Source: Tubiluchus corallicola
Taxonomy: Eukaryota; Priapulida; Priapulimorpha; Priapulimorphida; Tubiluchidae
Reading direction: 5' to 3'
Length of the DNA stretch: 64,000 nucleotides
Assembly (NCBI GenBank): GCA_030141605.1
Contig: JAQGDQ010001041.1
Coordinates: forward strand, 1-64,000
This document shows positions 46,701-59,790 of this stretch, piece after piece. The position numbers and the translations under genes are program-made. The stretch's first letter is position 1. The number at the start of each line of letters is the position of its first letter. A model generated the notes under the pieces. The model searched no databases, was not told where the DNA came from, and was given only the letters and a program-made list of their open reading frames with translations.

Positions 46701-47499
46701 TTCGAAAAAATGATCAGAAAATTTTGGCCAGTTATAAAACTATCACACTGCGACAAAACTTTTCCACCTATTGAAGAAGATCAACAGTTTTTCTTTAAAC
46801 TGGAACTATTTTTGGTGGCCAGTACATTTGGAGTAACAGATACAGGATACTATAGGTGACCTACATAAGGTATAATCCAATAAAAGAAAAAAAACCAAAA
46901 ACAACAAGAAACCACTCCGATTCTTCTTTCTAATTTTATAAGGAGAGAAAATATAATGGCAGTAGAGATGGTCTCCATACCGTCATGTATTATTTATTCA
47001 TTCATTTTGTGTGTGAAGCTGTGCGTGTGCGTGTGCGTGCGTGCATACATGATTTAATTATACAATTATACAGTGTTATAATTACGTGAATATACATGTA
47101 CCATGTAAACAGAGTGATGACATATTTGGGCACACAAACTAGTTATTATCAATCATTTTGTACATGGAATTAGTTAACACATGCATGTGCAGCTAATGAG
47201 GAATGATGGTAGTTAATGGAAGAGACAGCGTCATATTCATTGAATAATAGGTTCACATTTATTAATTAATAAACAGCATCTGTTGAGTTGATGATTAGTC
47301 TAATTAGTTAGAATCACTATAGTGTAAGGGATCTAACAATAAACAATAATTGCATTATTGTAATTTCTGTTCAAATACTATTACTCTGTTTCTTGTATGG
47401 TACTGTTTTGTATACTAACTATTATTGATGTATTGTATTATATTGTATTGTATACTAGCTGTTGTTATATGACCAGTGCTTGCAATAAAACCTTTGCTA
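46701..47499. other. intergenic, nothing recognised
   Basis: Short GTGCGT run at 47020. No gene. Confidence 0.5.
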
Positions 47500-47668
47500 C
47501 TGCTACCGACACTGCCACCAACACCACTATCACTACCACCACCACTACTATTGCCACTACAACAACAAGAACTACTGCTACTGCTGCTACCACCACCACC
47601 ACCGCCACCAACACCACTATCACTACCACCACCACTACTGTTGCCACTACAACAACAACTACTACTAT
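47500..47668. repeat. ACC/ACA trinucleotide-rich duplication
   Basis: ACCAACACCACTATCACTAC and following ~70 bp occur twice. Thr/Pro/Leu-rich frames are repeat translations. Confidence 0.9.
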
Positions 47669-47741
47669 CAGTACATTGGAAATGCTGAATTCGGTCGTCC
47701 GGCTACAAAGCATGAACTTTGGATTGCCTTGACCACTGAGA

Positions 47742-47812
47742 AATAGTGCCTAGTGGTCAACACATTTGTGTTGTAAGCAAAAGGCAAACGCTTGGTTCAA
47801 GTCACATTTCCC
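47742..47812 (+). other. tRNA-like SINE relic
   Basis: TAGTGGTCAACAC (A-box-like), GTTGTAAGC (anticodon-loop-like, TGT) and CTTGGTTCAAGTCAC (B box) in tRNA spacing, similar to 36862-36945. Confidence 0.5.
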
Positions 47813-48134
47813 ATCTTTCAAGTTCTTAATTTGGTTATCAAAATTTAATTAATTGAGAGTTTGTACCATCATTCATACATATTAAAGTACTGATAGGCTG
47901 CACTGATAACTATGCACTTTACGACAGAATAATGTTGCTTTACTTACAGAATTACTTCCACCTTGCATATTTCAAATTACTCAAAATTACTAGTATAGTA
48001 GTATTCAAATGCACATTGTGGTGGTACATTCTTAAAGCACAAGAAAACACTCTTCACAAAGAATGTTTTTGAAAAATTCACTTTGAAGTTTTAGATCACT
48101 TACATGCTGTCTTATTGCATACAGAGCTTACCAG
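47813..48134. other. intergenic, nothing recognised
   Basis: No feature. Confidence 0.5.
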
Positions 48135-48272
48135 TAACGCTGTACAAAACTTGTAAATTTGAACTCCCGCGATGAGCATTAAGGCCTAGCCTCAGCCATT
48201 TTAACAGTAAGTCGTATAAAACAACTTTAGATAACATTGCCTAAAGCTTGAAAAAATAATCACAGCACCGTA
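48135..48272. mobile_element. family D fragment
   Basis: AACTCCCGCGATGAGCATTA, AACAACTTTAGATAACATTG and GCTTGAAAAAATAATCA match a family D arm. Confidence 0.5.
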
Positions 48273-48412
48273 CATACTGTTAGTTAACTAAGCAATCAAT
48301 AATTGGTGAATTGACCGTTTTACCAGTTAGCGTGAATATGTTTTAAATTAATAATTTCTTTACTAATTACATAAGTCTTTCAAACAGGTAATGGTAATTA
48401 ATATAATTTTGT

Positions 48413-48712
48413 ATAGAAGTTCTTTTGTCTTTTCTTGAGGGTAATTGTCTTTTCTGGGGGGTAATTGTCTTTTCTTGGGGGTAATTGTCTTCTCTTGGGG
48501 GTAACTGTCTTCTCTTGGGGGTAACTGTCTCCTCTTGGGGGTAATTGTCTCCTCTTGGGGGGAATTGTCTCCTTTTGGTCGGAATTGTCTTTTCTTGGGG
48601 GTAATTGTCTTTTCTTGGGGGTAATTGTCTTTTCTTGGGGGTAATTGTCTCCTCTTGGGGGTAATTGTCTTTTCTTGGGGGTAATTGTCTTCTCTTGGGG
48701 GTAATTGTCTCT
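48413..48712. repeat. 20-bp minisatellite (15 units)
   Basis: Unit GGGGGTAATTGTCTTTTCTT. On the minus strand all three phases are open, so a 182-codon frame (48367-48915) passes through with a 20-residue period (ETITPKRRQLPPRKDNYPQE-like). Its unique N-terminal part has a hydrophobic stretch (CLLFLANAVVFLVVHF) but no known family, so a gene is possible but unsupported. Confidence 0.95.
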
Positions 48713-48915
48713 TGTTCTACGTATCTCTTTCTTCCATGGACTTTCTGCAGTCGAAAATGAACAACAAGAAACACAACAGCATTTGCCAAGAATAATAAAC
48801 AGGGCGAAAATAAATGAAATGAAAACCTCCTCGCGATGATTTCACGGCTCGCTGCCAGAGGGCAGAACCATCGGTAGAAGAGCATGAATTCTTGAGCGTG
48901 TGAAGCACTGCACAT

Positions 48916-49164
48916 GGTGTTCAGTAAAACGAAAACGCAATAACTACAAACCTTTTATTGATTGCTACATATATGCTTACTAGATATTTTTGTATATAAA
49001 CCTGGATTTAAGCAAATATCAAAAAATGAAAAAAAAACGGATTAAGCTAATATAGAAGACGAAAAAAACTGAATGAAAAGTTTTTCTACAGTGAAGAAAA
49101 AATGAAAATTTTCCATCTACTGACGAAAAAGACTTTATAAAACTGTAGGAGTGATTGTCACAAC
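48916..49164. other. AT-rich spacer
   Basis: Nothing recognised. Confidence 0.5.
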
Positions 49165-49635
49165 GTACCACAACGTACGTGTACTTCACTGTACGGTTCA
49201 CGTTACGTCAGTCTAACGTGTACTTCGCTGGTACAGTTCACGTTACGTCAGTCTAACGTGTACTTCGCTGGTACGGTTCACGTTACGTCAGTCTAACGTG
49301 TACTTCGCTGGTACAGTTCACGTTACGTCAGTCTAACGTGTACTTCGCTGGTACAGTTCACGTTACGTCAGTCTAACGTGTACTTCGCTGGTACGGTTCA
49401 CGTTACGTGAGTCTAACGTGTACTTCGCTGGTACAGTTCACGTTACGTCAGTCTAATGTGTACTTCGCTGGTACGGTTCACGTTACGTCAGTCTAACATG
49501 TACTTCGCTGGTACAGTTCACGTTACGTCAGTCTAACGTGTACTTCGCTGGTAGAGTGCACGTTACTTTAGTCTAACGTGTAGTTCGCTGGTACAGTTCA
49601 CGTTACTTTAGTCTAAAGTGTACTTCGCTGGGACA
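49165..49635. repeat. 40-bp minisatellite (~11 units)
   Basis: Unit CGTTACGTCAGTCTAACGTG followed by TACTTCGCTGGTACAGTTCA, very uniform and decaying towards the right edge. CpG-rich compared with the surroundings. Confidence 0.96.
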
Positions 49636-51516
49636 GAGTAAATTTTTCAAGTCTTCTTTCTTGAATTAAATATGCTTATATCATCAGATTCTCATATGTC
49701 CATTATCAGGACCTGAGGGTTTCTTTCAATAATGGCGTTCTACAATAAGTGGGGAAAATATATGATAATGAAGCTAGAGGTGGCGTAACTCCGTTAGCTC
49801 TCCACTGCAACTTGCACTTCCCATTACAAGTAAAAACAGAGTTAAAACCAGTAAAAAAAACTACGCGAAATAAGTTTAACATTTTTACTGCTATGCTAGT
49901 GGCGTGTCAGCACCACTTCCGACAAAATATGCTTTGCCAGCATCAAAAGTGTCCTTTCAAGAATGTAATAAATATATCATTGACACAATGTACATTGTAC
50001 AAGCATTCGTTTTCTGCATTAATTACTTTCACAGTGTTTATGAAACAAATAAAATAAAATCAATAATATAAAAGATGCAAAAAATACTTTATGAAGTAGG
50101 TAGTAGTTTCAGTTTTACACTAAAACAAAAAGAAAACCCCCTAACTAAGATTTTTTTTAACACTTTTAACTTTTCTTGGTGGTTTATATAAGAGCAAGTC
50201 TGGTGTGAAAGTGTCATTCCCTAAGAAAATCAAAAACTTCATTTCGGGCGTTTCACTCGTTAGATGACGCCAGAAGCTCTTTAGTCCTTAGTTACAGCAG
50301 CATTTGAGTTTGTTTATCACTTGTCACATTTCGCTGTGTAGCATTGCTTACAGTTTCAAAGAATCCAAGGACGCGGTATCGAAGGAAGCCGTTGCTAGGA
50401 CATTTGTTTAGCCTGTGATTTTCCGAAGTTTTGCGAGCAAAACCGAAACAATGTTATGGGGGGGGGGGGGAGAAACTTCGAGCCCCGATTTCATTAGGAG
50501 GGAAACCACGAAATTTAACAAAATTAGTGTCAATTTTTGAAGTTACGGTTAGCTCTTTTAATTAAAGGAAACTTGTTTCACGTTAAATTTGACCTCTAAA
50601 TAGCACACTGATTACTAGCCAGATGAATGTATTCAGTGTACACATGTACCAATCCATTGTTATCAACAACCTAAATTCAACAACCTAAAACTAACAGCTT
50701 TTCAACCCTTTCCATACGGCACAACAATTAGCATTCTGTTTCATCGTTTCCAGTCGAATGGCATTGCTACGTGCGTCACAAACGTTTATTAAGCTGAAAG
50801 TGCGTCTACCACGCAAGAGAATTATTACTACTCTCTGCTGGAGGAATACTAATACTGCAAGTGTTTAACGTCATAATACGTTCTCTTCCTATGAGACATC
50901 AATAGCAGAACTTAATTAACTCACGGGAGGCCAAGCTATGCGGTGTGGTTATATCACCCGGTAATGCTAAATTAATATTTTAACAACAAACCACCACCAG
51001 GGCATCGGCTACGTAGTGTCCAAGGCGTGAATTATTTATACAGACAGTACCGAGTGGTAATATATTTAATGTTCAAAGATAAGACGATGCATTATGGATG
51101 GAGTATTACAGCAACTCGCGGGTCAACACACATCTCCGCAAAACATTCTTCCAAGAGTTAAATGCCACGATGGGGCGAGTCCACGATACCGGGGAATCTT
51201 GTCCTTTAAGACATTTAGACAGTTTGCAACTCTTGCTAATCTGGATACGGTCTCAATAAGCTCAACGGACAACAAAGATTTCCTCTTCAGTCAATACAAA
51301 ACCAGTTTTCCAAGCAAGCAGCTGCTAAAACTTAATCCAAAACCTCTTTGTGTTATTAGTTTTTTTTCCTATCCATTTGTAGGATAATCCAATAGAGGAC
51401 AGAAGGAAGCCATAGAGGATGATGTAAATGTGGGGATTATTCCAGATTAAAGATGCTGGAATAACGTCTAGTATGAAAACTGAGTTACCCAAAATGAGTG
51501 CGTTAGGAAGGAGATT
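49636..51516. other. intergenic, nothing recognised
   Basis: G-run at 50459. The frames at 49749-50057 and 51094-51387 match no family I know. Confidence 0.45.
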
Positions 51517-51950
51517 ACAATTCCCCACACAGTTTAAATACCCGAAGCCAAACCCTAATCCTCACCCTACCCTAACCCAAATCCTAACCCGAACGAACTA
51601 ATTTCTTGTGTGTGGGGAATTGTAAACTTTAGCCAAATAGAAACCCTAATCCTCACCCTAATCCTAACCCTAACCTGTTTCACGAATATATTTCTTGTGT
51701 GAGGAATTGTAAACTTTAGCCAAATATGAACCCTAATCCTCACCCTACCCTAACCCTAATCCTAACCCTAACCTGCTTCACGAACTAATTTCTTGTGTGA
51801 GGAATTGTAAACTTTAGCCAAATATGAACCATAATCCTCACCCTACCCTAACCCTAATCCTAACTCTAATCCGCTTCACGAACTAATTTCTTGTGTGTGA
51901 GGAATTGTAAACTTTAGCTAAATAGAAACCGTAATCCTCACCCTAGCCCG
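51517..51950. repeat. ~98-bp tandem repeat containing CCCTAA telomere-like blocks (4 units)
   Basis: Each unit has GGGGAATTGTAAACTTTAGC or close, then CCCTAATCCTCACCCTA, CCCTAACCCTAATCCTAACC and TTTCTTGTGTG. Same components as the single copy at 14623-14755. Confidence 0.9.
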
Positions 51951-52950
51951 CAGAACGTTCGAGGATTCGAGGCCCAGTCGAAGTCTCTTTAGTTTGGCAT
52001 TGCTTTCGTGCGTTCACATGATTGCTAATGTGAAGCTAGTACTTATTACTAGAGCGAGGGTGTTCTAAAAATGTTACCTAAACCGAATAAACTGATTTAG
52101 AATTCTAGAGATGATACTAACTATTCACTTATTTTATGTGTCAAGCAAGTCCAGTTTTTGACTGCAGGTCAACAGCAACCTTTTACTTGTAATTACAGAA
52201 GCCGGAAATACAAATAAACAGGACAACTCAGATTATTTAACAATTCGCTATTCTTTAGGCACTTATTTTGGTCAAACCAATTATCATTTTTGGAAATTAA
52301 TTACAGTAGTCTTAGTGTAACCTGCAGGAAGAAACCTACAGATTAATTCAGCGCCATGCAATAAATACTTGTGTCTCCTCCTATTGCTATATGGAGAACA
52401 AACAGTGGCCAACAACTCACATCGGACCATGGTACCAGTGAAGTATTTGTACAAATAACTGTAAGATCCATAAAATTGTTTTCTCAAGACATTTGACCTG
52501 AATTTCTTAAGTGATCCAGGAGTAAATTACATGATAAAATTTTTCATGTCAAATTTATCCATGACAAACCTTGTATGGGATTGAAGTCTGTTGATTTATT
52601 ACTACCCACAGGCCTATTTCATTATATCTATCACAAATTATCATCAAACTGCTGTTAGCATAAAATATGCTATTATAATAAGGAACTTTCATAAGTGTGC
52701 TATACTCCTCGGAACAGGAAAAACAACCACTACACTCATCTGTCCTTTTTTACTAACGTGCTGACTATATGCTTTAAATATTTACAAAATTTTAGTCATA
52801 AACTGATATAATTATCTTCTTAAACATCCCCACATTGCTCTCTGGGTGGCCCCTATAAGCTGCAGCTTCCTTGGTCTCCCTAAACATACATAATGTAATG
52901 TTGTTGTTTATGTTAGTAAGTTGACAAACGCACGTATTTTTGGCAATAGT
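51951..52950. other. intergenic, nothing recognised
   Basis: No supported feature. Confidence 0.5.
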
Positions 52951-53200
52951 TATGTCATGTAGCATATTCTGAAATCTGTTGTAAATGTGAATGCGACTGT
53001 ATGTTATCCCATGTAGCATATTCTGAAATCTGTTGTAAATGTGAATGCGACTGTATGTCCATACTGTACATTACCATTTGAAAAAAATCACCACACGCCT
53101 GTATATTCTATACTGTATAGACCTGTGTTCTCATTTTCGTACATACTTTCGCCTGTATACTCTATACTCTATAGACCTGTGTTCTCATTTTCGTACAAAC
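52951..53200. repeat. two neighbouring short tandem duplications
   Basis: A 54-bp unit (CATGTAGCATATTCTGAAATC, shortened here to its start, at 52956 and 53010) and a 53-bp unit (CTATAGACCTGTGTTCTC at about 53115 and 53168). Confidence 0.85.
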
Positions 53201-54173
53201 CTTGTCACAGTGTACATGTAGTTCTGGTTTTCGAATTATATCTTACTGACAAATGTGATGTTTAAATAAGGCCACTAAAGTCGTAAGTGGCCATAAATAA
53301 CTCTACTTTTAGTACTAATTTTCATGTAGTGACGATGTTAATTTCATATGCGATCTATTGCTAATATTTTGTAAACCAGCAATAGTATATTTTCCCTTTA
53401 ACTTTAATTTTAAATGCGAAATGGTAAATCTGTCTACAGTCGTTTTTCTCAACTCATTTGTTTACTTGTTAATAACTACTGTTTGTTAATTATGATTTTT
53501 TTCGCTAAATTTTTGCAATTACTTTTTTCTTCTTGTTTTTCGATTTTCTTGTACTTTATAAATTTCAGGCTTATCGCACCAGATTAAAGCCGTACCGTCG
53601 TTTTTGTTATTATTGGTTTGGGCGCATTCACAGTAAAACTGTAGTTATGTTAATTCAAATAAATTGAAATTGAAATTAAATTAAAAGGTGCTTTACCAAT
53701 TGCTGTGCTGTACTTAGTCACATGCAAAAAGCAGTAGTGCTGTAATTTATATTCTGGTGAATGGAGTATATAAATTTCTTATGAACCCAATAATTGCGAA
53801 GTATCATAAACCACTTGCTTTGGAAAGTAATTATGAAGAGGAATCACCCCCCCCTCCCCGTGGCAATTCAACCACCAAGCTAAAAGACCGCGCAAAGTCA
53901 TCTACATCCTCAGGGAAACAAAAATGACCACTTTCTTCCACCATTTCTTTTCAGGCATTCGCAAAATAAGCTCACTTCTTCTGGAGTGTAGACCATTTCC
54001 CCTTGAAGCCTACCAAAGAGCAAGGTTTCTGAACAAACTTAATGAAGCCATGGAGAGCAAACAGTTCTCTTAATACAAAAGAATAAAACAAGCCTTGATG
54101 TAAACAAAGTTGATGCAAATAAAACCAGACCAAAACAGTTTCGATTGAAAAGCGTGTAGGGTCACGCCGTGTG
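53201..54173. other. intergenic, nothing recognised
   Basis: AT-rich; C-run at 53848. Confidence 0.5.
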
Positions 54174-54230
54174 TTGAGCAAACAAGGCTAGTCAGTAAAC
54201 GGATGGGAGACCACCTGGGGTTCAATACTC
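54174..54230 (+). mobile_element. 5S rRNA-derived SINE head
   Basis: TTGAGCAAACAAGGC ... AGTAAACGGATGGGAGACCA followed by CCTGGGG follows 5S rRNA from the A box to the C box (TTGGATGGGTGACCGCCTGGG). The downstream body is unrecognised. Confidence 0.65.
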
Positions 54231-54898
54231 TCTCTAGGCAATTTCATTCAGCAAACCGATCCTGGTTTTTACTTCCCGGAGTGCCAATATCCAAACATCT
54301 TAGAGTTGCCGAGGTATCTCTCATGGTGCAGTAGCTCATCTTAGACGACTAGTCGTGTTAAAGAGTGAGATACACGGCCTTCTAGAATCATTCAAATTTA
54401 GGTGGTTTTTCACTGAGTTGTCCAGTTCATAGTTACCTTTGTTTGAAAATGTCGAACTGAGTTAAAAATACATTCCAGTTTCATACGAACCCCAAAACAA
54501 ATCTGCATGGAAAAGCCACTTCCACGTGTAGCTGAAATACCACTTCCGGTTCTGTTGATCAAAAATCCATTTCCTCCTGAACCTGGCGAGAAACACGGTT
54601 GCCAATAGTGCTAACTGATAAGACCATTAAACAACTTTGCCAATAAAAGTGGTCGTTTCTGGTAAATCCAACAAATGATACAACGTTTCCCTGGAGGTAC
54701 ACCAACAGAGAACATTTCTAATTAAAGCTAAGGCCAAAAACATCAGGTTTTAGTCGAAACCATTTATCCTACGCACTACATCTGCTCTCGTACAGACCAT
54801 TTATTTACCTCCAACCGTATCGATTCCCACTAATATCAGTCTGTAGTACAAGAGAACGATTTCTTAAGAGGCTAATCAGCCTGCCAGAGTTCAAGTAT
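54231..54898. other. possible SINE body then intergenic
   Basis: No coding evidence. The SINE 3' end cannot be set from a single copy. Confidence 0.4.
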
Positions 54899-55040
54899 GT
54901 AACAACTGATCATGTCACAATGATTATAGAGACAAGGCACTCCTCTGCGTGCGCCCTCTGTGTGTAGCAGACGTAACAACTGATCATGTCATAATGATTA
55001 TAGAGACAAGGCACTCCTCTGCGTGCGCCCTCTGTGTGTA
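54899..55040. repeat. 75-bp tandem duplication
   Basis: AACAACTGATCATGTCA begins both copies (54901 and 54976), nearly identical. Confidence 0.92.
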
Positions 55041-56080
55041 ACAGAGAAAAATAAGATGAATAGTGAGGCAGTGAACGTCAAGCTACCAGATTGTCCAGGA
55101 CTAGGGCGTTCAGGCTCCTCAAATAGTTGCAAAACGGGAGCATGCTAACAGCGAGTCCAATAACGCTAGTCAATAGTACTGTTCACACTATGGAGAAGAT
55201 ACAGGACGCGTCTTGAATCTTCTTAATCTATTTCAGACATTTAATAGCTTTGCCTACTTGTACTCATTTTTACGGTTTTGATATGTGGCTTTTTTTCCTC
55301 TCTGTCATTAAAAACACAAATACACACCCAACGAAAAGTGTTTGATCAGGGCGGATCCAGCAAGCTAAAAGATACGCCCTGTTTACATTAAAAATAATAC
55401 GGGTCCTGGATACGCGCATGTTCTATGATCACATAAAGGAGGTAGGCGCCAATAATCACTACCTACAATCGTCTTTCAGGCTGTCTGACTATTTACACTA
55501 GGTGCGAATCTAAAAATTACACTGAGGGTGGAATATTTTCTGTCTAGTGTACAAGGAGTGACTCCGTCAAACCTGTCTAGAAAATGGTACATAAATATGC
55601 ACACGAAAGTGACCCTGCCCATCAAATATGGCAATCAATTTTCACACCGGAATACTCACTCGCAATATTCTAAACTCATAAAAACTCGCAAGCAACAATA
55701 AAAGCACCAAAGATGCTCATATACGAAGCCACATTATCACTTATCGCTGCAGGAGTGAAGCCAGTATTCAGATATGGCAAAATAAAAGTGCTCGTAAACG
55801 AAAATGCAAGCGTCACGTAGAGAAAACAACGGCATAGATTATATTGTATCGCAACTTTGCTATGAATTTAGTACCCCACAGTGCTTAACTTGACATAGCA
55901 CCTCGTAAAAAAGACACAGGTAATAAATAATAAAGTAGAACAACACACACGTTGTTGGTAAGACTACGAACGGGGATTTTGACGTCAGTGATGCATACAC
56001 TTGTTGCCAGTACAGTACACTGTAATACCAGCATCTGCTGCTGCTTAATGTATTGCGAAGATGATGTTGCTGGTGCCAAT
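55041..56080. other. intergenic, nothing recognised
   Basis: No supported feature. Confidence 0.5.
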
Positions 56081-56560
56081 ACTGCTACCGCCATCATCAC
56101 CATAACTGCCACCACCATTATTATCATTTACACTGCGACCATCACTGCTGTCATCATTGACACCACCACTGCCGTCGCCACAACTACAACCACCACTACC
56201 ACTACCATCACCAACAAAAACACCATCAACACTAGTACCACTGCCATCGCCACCACCACAACCTCCACCATCACCAACACGAACACCACCACCACCACAG
56301 TCACCACAACCACCACCATCAATACAATCACCACTATCGTCGCTATCATCACCACAATCACTACCACTGCCACTGCCACTGCCACCGTCATCATAACTAC
56401 CACATCACCACAACCATCACAACCATCACTGTCACCACATCAGCAATGGTCACCATCACCATCATTACCCACAACACTACTACCACCACCACAGAAGCCT
56501 TTGCAACCACAACCACTGCCTTTGCCACCGCCACCAGCATCGTTACCACCACAACACTTT
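56081..56560. repeat. degenerate (ACC/ATC)n trinucleotide region
   Basis: About 480 bp of CCA/CAC/ATC triplets. A 204-codon Thr-rich frame reflects the triplet composition. Confidence 0.9.
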
Positions 56561-57663
56561 GATTAGTAATTCATTATCTTGAATTGTGTCAAAACGTTAA
56601 AACTAAAAAAATCAACACCACAAAGGCAATACATTGCTACATAGAGACTCCAGGAAACTACAATGAACAGAAAATCACACGGCCAAGACCATCACGTATG
56701 TTGCCAGCAATGGCTATGAACAGCTAGCAAATCACCAGTATAATCAGAATAATGTTATCAGAACAGATGTATTGATCACCCAGCACTTGCTACATCAGTC
56801 AAAGTTAGACTAGTTCAGACAATAAAATAACTTAATGGGCCAACAATCATAACACCAGGACGAAGCCAGTCGTGTAATTGATATTTCACGCCTGAGCGAG
56901 TTCGCAAAACTCGCATCAGCTGCCGTGAATCCTACTTAAAATACATTAATTCCGTTACGTTTATGCTCACGCTTACGCGGGAATGTAATTCCAGGTAAAG
57001 CAAACGCATTCAAACCGAAACCTGATCTAAAAACAAGGCTTCCCAGTAATGCCCAGGCATAAATTCATCGTCAAAATGTTTTCCATTTCAATTAAATTAG
57101 CCAGTGCCGCGTGCAACAAATTTACAGTCCTGTTAAAGCCATAGTTACCAATTGAAGCCGTGCGCATAAACAAAGCACAAATTAGCGAAATGCAACATCT
57201 GCTAGGCAATTGAAATCGATACTCTTAGCTGTAGTATGCACAATGAAACCATAACATGGCTTCTCTTGAAACCAAACACTAATCGATAATAGGATAAAAC
57301 GATTAGCGAAAATCGCGGTAAGCTTATAGCTGCAGACGTAAGAAGTTCTTTTTGTGCGACTGGACATTAGTGGTGTTAAAGCTCAACAAGCTTTGCCTCA
57401 TTTCTACTGCACAAAATTTCCTGGAGGATTGTTGGAAATCCACTTATAGATGATTCACTTACCAAGGATGAATAATGAAAGTTTGCTTGAAGGCTTAGCT
57501 AGCTGGGTGTAAAATGTGTTGTTCAAGGGCAGTTGTTAGGACAGTGAAAACTTGGACATTCATTTTGCCCAATTCAGATAATGAAATAGATTGTATAATT
57601 GAATAAAACAAATTTATGTTTTTGACTGTATGATTTTTTTTATAAATATAGGAGTTTTGAAGG
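56561..57663. other. intergenic, nothing recognised
   Basis: No supported feature. Confidence 0.5.
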
Positions 57664-57679
57664 TTGCGTATTGCAATAG

Positions 57680-57925
57680 CTACTGCCGCTGCCACTGTCA
57701 CTATCACTGTCACTGTCGCTGCCGCTGTCACTGTCACTGTCACTGTCACTGCCACTGCCACTGCCACTGCCACTGTCACTGTCACTGTCACTGTCATTGC
57801 CACTGTAACTCCCACTGTCACTGTCACTGCCACTGCCACTGTCACTGCCACTGCCACTGCCACTGCCACTGCCACTATCACTACCGATACAAGTACCACT
57901 GCCACTACAACAATCGCTACAACGA
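57680..57925. repeat. (CTGYCA)n hexanucleotide array
   Basis: About 40 CTGTCA/CTGCCA hexamers with occasional CTATCA. His/Cys or Val/Ala dipeptide frames result. Confidence 0.95.
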
Positions 57926-58006
57926 CTAGAGCGGTGCGTGAAAATTCCTGACAGAACCTTTTTAACAAAAACGACGATTTCTTGTACAATATTATTGAGT
58001 TTTTAC

Positions 58007-58031
58007 CAAGCGAGAGAACATTAGCGGCCAT
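58007..58031 (-). CDS. candidate first coding exon, partial gene
   Basis: The minus strand reads CTTCAAGATGGCCGCTAATG, an AAGATGGC start-site motif common at animal gene starts, coding MAANVLSL and reaching a donor CTTG then GTAAAA. Downstream exons were not found. The 178-codon frame that continues runs into the hexanucleotide array. Low certainty. Confidence 0.3.
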
Positions 58032-59076
58032 CTTGAAGTTGCATTATTTAGGACGTGTCGCCTGGGCTGAATTATTTGGATATGAGCTACCCGGTGGCAT
58101 GTACAACTCAACCCAACTGAGAGGTTTCTGTTGCTTTGGTTCTGACTTTAGTACATAATGAAGGGGACTGATATCTCAAATGTGCTTCAAAATCAGAAAC
58201 AGTTTCATAGTAAACAACAGCCATACTGTTATTACTCACCGCTGGGTTTCTCGTAATACTCCCACGCAGTTTGACTTGTGAGCTAACAAGTGGGCATCAG
58301 AAGCCAGATTACTTGTAATCCTAAGATTATATCACGTTGCCATAAGCTCTCTGAAGCCACAGAAGCCAATTAAAAGCGATCTTGACTATAAATGCTTAGC
58401 ACAGCGCGATTTTTGCTCATGTGACAGCATTGACAAAAGAAGCGGCTGCGGTAATACGATGGAACGCAAGCGTCAAAATTAAATTATTTAGAAAATTATA
58501 ATTAGGCGACCTTCACAACTGCACTGTTGTCTATTCTTCACCTCAAAAACTCGCTTTGTTACCTTGCAATAAATTCAATTTGAAACGACCTCTCATGCCA
58601 TCAACTTCCTATTCATCAGTCTTACATTCCAGCCAGAAAAATGCCACGCCCCCCCCCATCCACTAGGCCATCTACCAGTAATGTTAACCACCAAGCAATA
58701 TAAAAAAGGCACATTCCACATATATTGACAATCTCACTTACCAAGAATGCTTATAAGCGGCGAATTTTACCATTTAAACACAGTTTTACAGGCATTGTAC
58801 GTTAATTGAAAAAAAATAATTGTGACTGTGAATATTTTATCGCTGTTTTGAAATATGAATAGTTACGTACAACTACAAAAAGACCAAACTATAAAGAGAC
58901 TCCAAAAATAATAAACAAAAAAGCAGTAATAAGTCCCTTCGCCTAAGTGCGAAACAAGAGAAAACGAACTATATTATTTGAAATGATAGTGAAGATCACA
59001 ACAACTGTAGCCTGGAAAAAACCTCGTTTTATTTCAGAACAAACGGCTTCAACGGATTGATTCTATAAAACATTTC
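58032..59076. other. intergenic, nothing recognised
   Basis: No supported feature. If the exon at 58007-58031 is real, its promoter is in the left part. Confidence 0.5.
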
Positions 59077-59590
59077 ACCTCAACTCACTTCGTCTCAACC
59101 CACCTCCCCTCCCCCATCTCACTCTCACCTCTGCTCCCTCATCATAACTCATCATCATTATCATCATACGCCCGTCACGTCTACTGTAGACATTGGGCAG
59201 GCAGAATTCTAAAATAAAAGAAAGGAATATTTAATCCATCTCCCCGGTGCATTGTTAACAATCTGACCATTTAATTTGGCTGAGCATGATTATGCTTTCA
59301 GAGTTAACTCATCATAACTCATGTCATCTTATCTCATCTGACCACCTCAAATCACTTCATATCACCTCATCGCCTTAACTCTGCTCACCTTCCCTCATCT
59401 CACATCGTGTTATCTCATCAGTCATAATCTCACCTCAGCTTAACTCACCTCGCTTCACTTCACTTCATCTCAACTCATCTCATCTCAGCTGGTCTCCTCA
59501 CCTCACATCATCTCACCTCATCTCATCACCTCACCTTTTTTATCTCGTTTCATCGCATCTGACCACACCTCAATGTAATTCATCTCACCA
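59077..59590. repeat. degenerate CTCAY-type pentanucleotide region
   Basis: CATCTCACCTCATCTC-type sequence in two blocks (59077-59175 and 59306-59590), separated by a unique 130 bp. Confidence 0.85.
59227..59307 (+). repeat. 81-bp duplicated segment, copy 1
   Basis: TTTAATCCATCTCCCCGGTG ... ATGCTTTCAGAGTTAA recurs at 59791-59873 with two or three changes. Confidence 0.9.
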
Positions 59591-59790
59591 GTACAACAGA
59601 ATTAGCTGTTCACTGCAGCAGTTAACACATGGAACTCAACGAACAATCAGCTGAAAAATTTCCACTTTTTACTGGCCCACCAACAAACTCAATTTCACTG
59701 ACTTTCTGCACCAATAACTCACGGAAATCACTGTGCATAGAATGGAAACTATATGATTTCTGCAACACAGACTGACTTTGCACTGCGTGT

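Noticed and set aside
56128-56566. Thr- or Val-rich frames on both strands
   Set aside because: Trinucleotide repeat composition.
57495-58031. 178-codon frame as a full gene
   Set aside because: Beyond the first eight codons it reads through a donor site into the CTGYCA hexanucleotide array. Only a tentative first exon is kept.
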